From NCBI GenBank assembly GCA_947506075.1, contig CANNNN010000145.1, positions 1 through 6,644 of the forward strand: 6,644 bases of DNA. Reading direction: 5' to 3'. This document shows positions 5,619 to 6,644 of this stretch, in pieces (position 1 is the stretch's first letter; each line of letters begins with the position of its first letter). This DNA comes from Methylococcaceae bacterium. Lineage in GTDB: Bacteria > Pseudomonadota > Gammaproteobacteria > Methylococcales > Methylomonadaceae. The translations under genes were made by a program, and so were the position numbers. The notes below the pieces were generated by a model. The model did no database searches. It was given only the letters and a program-made list of their open reading frames with translations, and was not told where the DNA came from.

Positions 5619-6624
5619 GACAAATCTCCGTCCTCTCTCTCAATTAATCGATCGCTACGGCAGAGTTGTTGATTATTTAAGGATTTCTATTACCGATCGT
5701 TGTGATTTTCGTTGTGTTTATTGCATGGCTGAAGACATGACTTTCTTGCCGCGCGACCAGGTTCTGTCGCTGGAAGAAATTTATACGCTGGCCTTAGCCT
5801 TTGCCGAATTGGGCGTAAAAAAAATCAGGATTACCGGCGGTGAGCCGTTGGTCAGAAAAGGCGCGCTGGAACTTCTGAAAAATATCGGGCGCATTGAAAC
5901 CCTGTCTGAGCTGGTCATAACGACCAACGGTTCTCAACTTGAAACGATGGCAGTCCAATTAAAAGAGGCGGGCGTCAAACGCATTAATATCAGTCTGGAT
6001 ACTCTGGATGCTGACAAGTTTAAGGCGATAACCCGTACCGGTGATTTGTCGCAGGTGCTTAGAGGCATTCAGGCCGCCAAGCTTGCAGGCTTTGAACGGA
6101 TAAAGATCAATGCAGTCATTCTGAAGGACAGAAATCATCTGGAAGTGTGTGATCTGGTTCAGTTTGCAGTCGATAACAGCATTGATATCAGTTTTATCGA
6201 GGAAATGCCGCTGGGCGTCGTCAGTCAGCATGATCGATCAGAGGCCTATTATTCCAGCGCTTCAATCAAGGCCGATTTAGTGCAAAAATTTGCGTTGGTT
6301 GCAAGCTCTGAAAAAACCGGTGGACCGTCAAATTATTTTAACGTGACCGGCACCCAAACCCGAGTCGGCTTTATTTCCCCGCACAGTGAAAACTTTTGTA
6401 GTACTTGTAACCGGGTGCGTTTAACGGTTGAAGGGCGCTTGTTGTTATGCCTGGGCAATGAGCATTCGGTTGATTTAAAACAAGTTGTCAGAAGTCATCC
6501 GGGTAATATGGCACTACTAAAACAGGCCATTGTTGACGCGATGCTCATTAAGCCGGAAAAACACGAATTTAATATCCACGAGCAGCCGGTCATATTGCGT
6601 TATATGAATATGACGGGGGGCTAG
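5617..6624 (+). CDS. moaA: GTP 3',8-cyclase, molybdenum cofactor biosynthesis protein A
   Basis: MoaA is a radical SAM enzyme that, together with MoaC, turns GTP into cyclic pyranopterin monophosphate, the first stage of molybdenum cofactor synthesis. The 335-residue protein is the usual size (E. coli 329). The N-terminal radical SAM cluster motif CxxxCxxC is Cys29, Cys33 and Cys36, followed by RITGGEPLVRKG (71-82) with the SAM-binding GGEP. NISLDTLD (124-131) and FIEEMPLG (193-200) are conserved. The second, substrate-binding 4Fe-4S cluster is Cys261, Cys264 and Cys278 (NFCSTCNRVRLT and LLLC). The C-terminal Gly-Gly needed for activity is present. An in-frame TAG at 5587-5589 and the absence of other start codons fix ATG 5617. 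There is no Shine-Dalgarno motif. It is separated from ispF by 191 nt and is functionally unrelated to the genes before it, so it may be its own transcription unit. Confidence 0.97.
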   Translation: MTNLRPLSQLIDRYGRVVDYLRISITDRCDFRCVYCMAEDMTFLPRDQVLSLEEIYTLALAFAELGVKKIRITGGEPLVRKGALELLKNIGRIETLSELVITTNGSQLETMAVQLKEAGVKRINISLDTLDADKFKAITRTGDLSQVLRGIQAAKLAGFERIKINAVILKDRNHLEVCDLVQFAVDNSIDISFIEEMPLGVVSQHDRSEAYYSSASIKADLVQKFALVASSEKTGGPSNYFNVTGTQTRVGFISPHSENFCSTCNRVRLTVEGRLLLCLGNEHSVDLKQVVRSHPGNMALLKQAIVDAMLIKPEKHEFNIHEQPVILRYMNMTGG

Positions 6625-6644
6625 ATTACAAGGTTCTTCTTGAA

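Noticed and set aside
6627..6644. Short CAAG/CTTG inverted repeat after moaA
   Set aside because: The stem is only about four base pairs and the window ends before any T-run could be seen.

Overview
The window is a compact run of eight protein-coding genes, all on the + strand. They are pyrG (3' part only), kdsA, a Uma2-family nuclease-like gene, eno, ftsB, ispD, ispF and moaA. The block pyrG-kdsA-eno-ftsB-ispD-ispF is a familiar gammaproteobacterial arrangement. KdsA (LPS Kdo synthesis) and FtsB point to a Gram-negative proteobacterium. A Uma2-family gene and small AAGGCGAAAG-type hairpin repeats in the spacers are compatible with a type I methanotroph (Methylococcales). That placement is inference from general impression, not from a database search.

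Layout. Positions 1-1028 hold the C-terminal ~341 residues of CTP synthase, with its start outside the window. kdsA (1063-1896) follows after a short gap. A Uma2/DUF820 gene (1899-2507) begins 2 nt after the kdsA stop and separates kdsA from eno (2551-3834). ftsB (3913-4182) is flanked on both sides by hairpin-forming repeats of one related family (3839-3907 and 4181-4255). ispD (4263-4955) and ispF (4952-5425) overlap by ATGA. A 191-nt spacer (5426-5616) with an inverted repeat precedes moaA (5617-6624). The last 20 nt show no gene.

How the genes relate. This is mostly housekeeping metabolism. PyrG makes CTP, which is used by IspD (CDP-methylerythritol) and by the CMP-Kdo step downstream of KdsA. 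Enolase supplies phosphoenolpyruvate, the co-substrate of KdsA. IspD and IspF are MEP-pathway isoprenoid enzymes. FtsB belongs to the divisome, and MoaA begins molybdenum cofactor synthesis.

I found no novel multi-gene system. The points worth a second look are the Uma2 gene wedged into the kdsA-eno junction, the metal-dependent signature of KdsA, and the two related hairpin repeats that form the whole spacers before ftsB and ispD and leave both starts without a Shine-Dalgarno motif.
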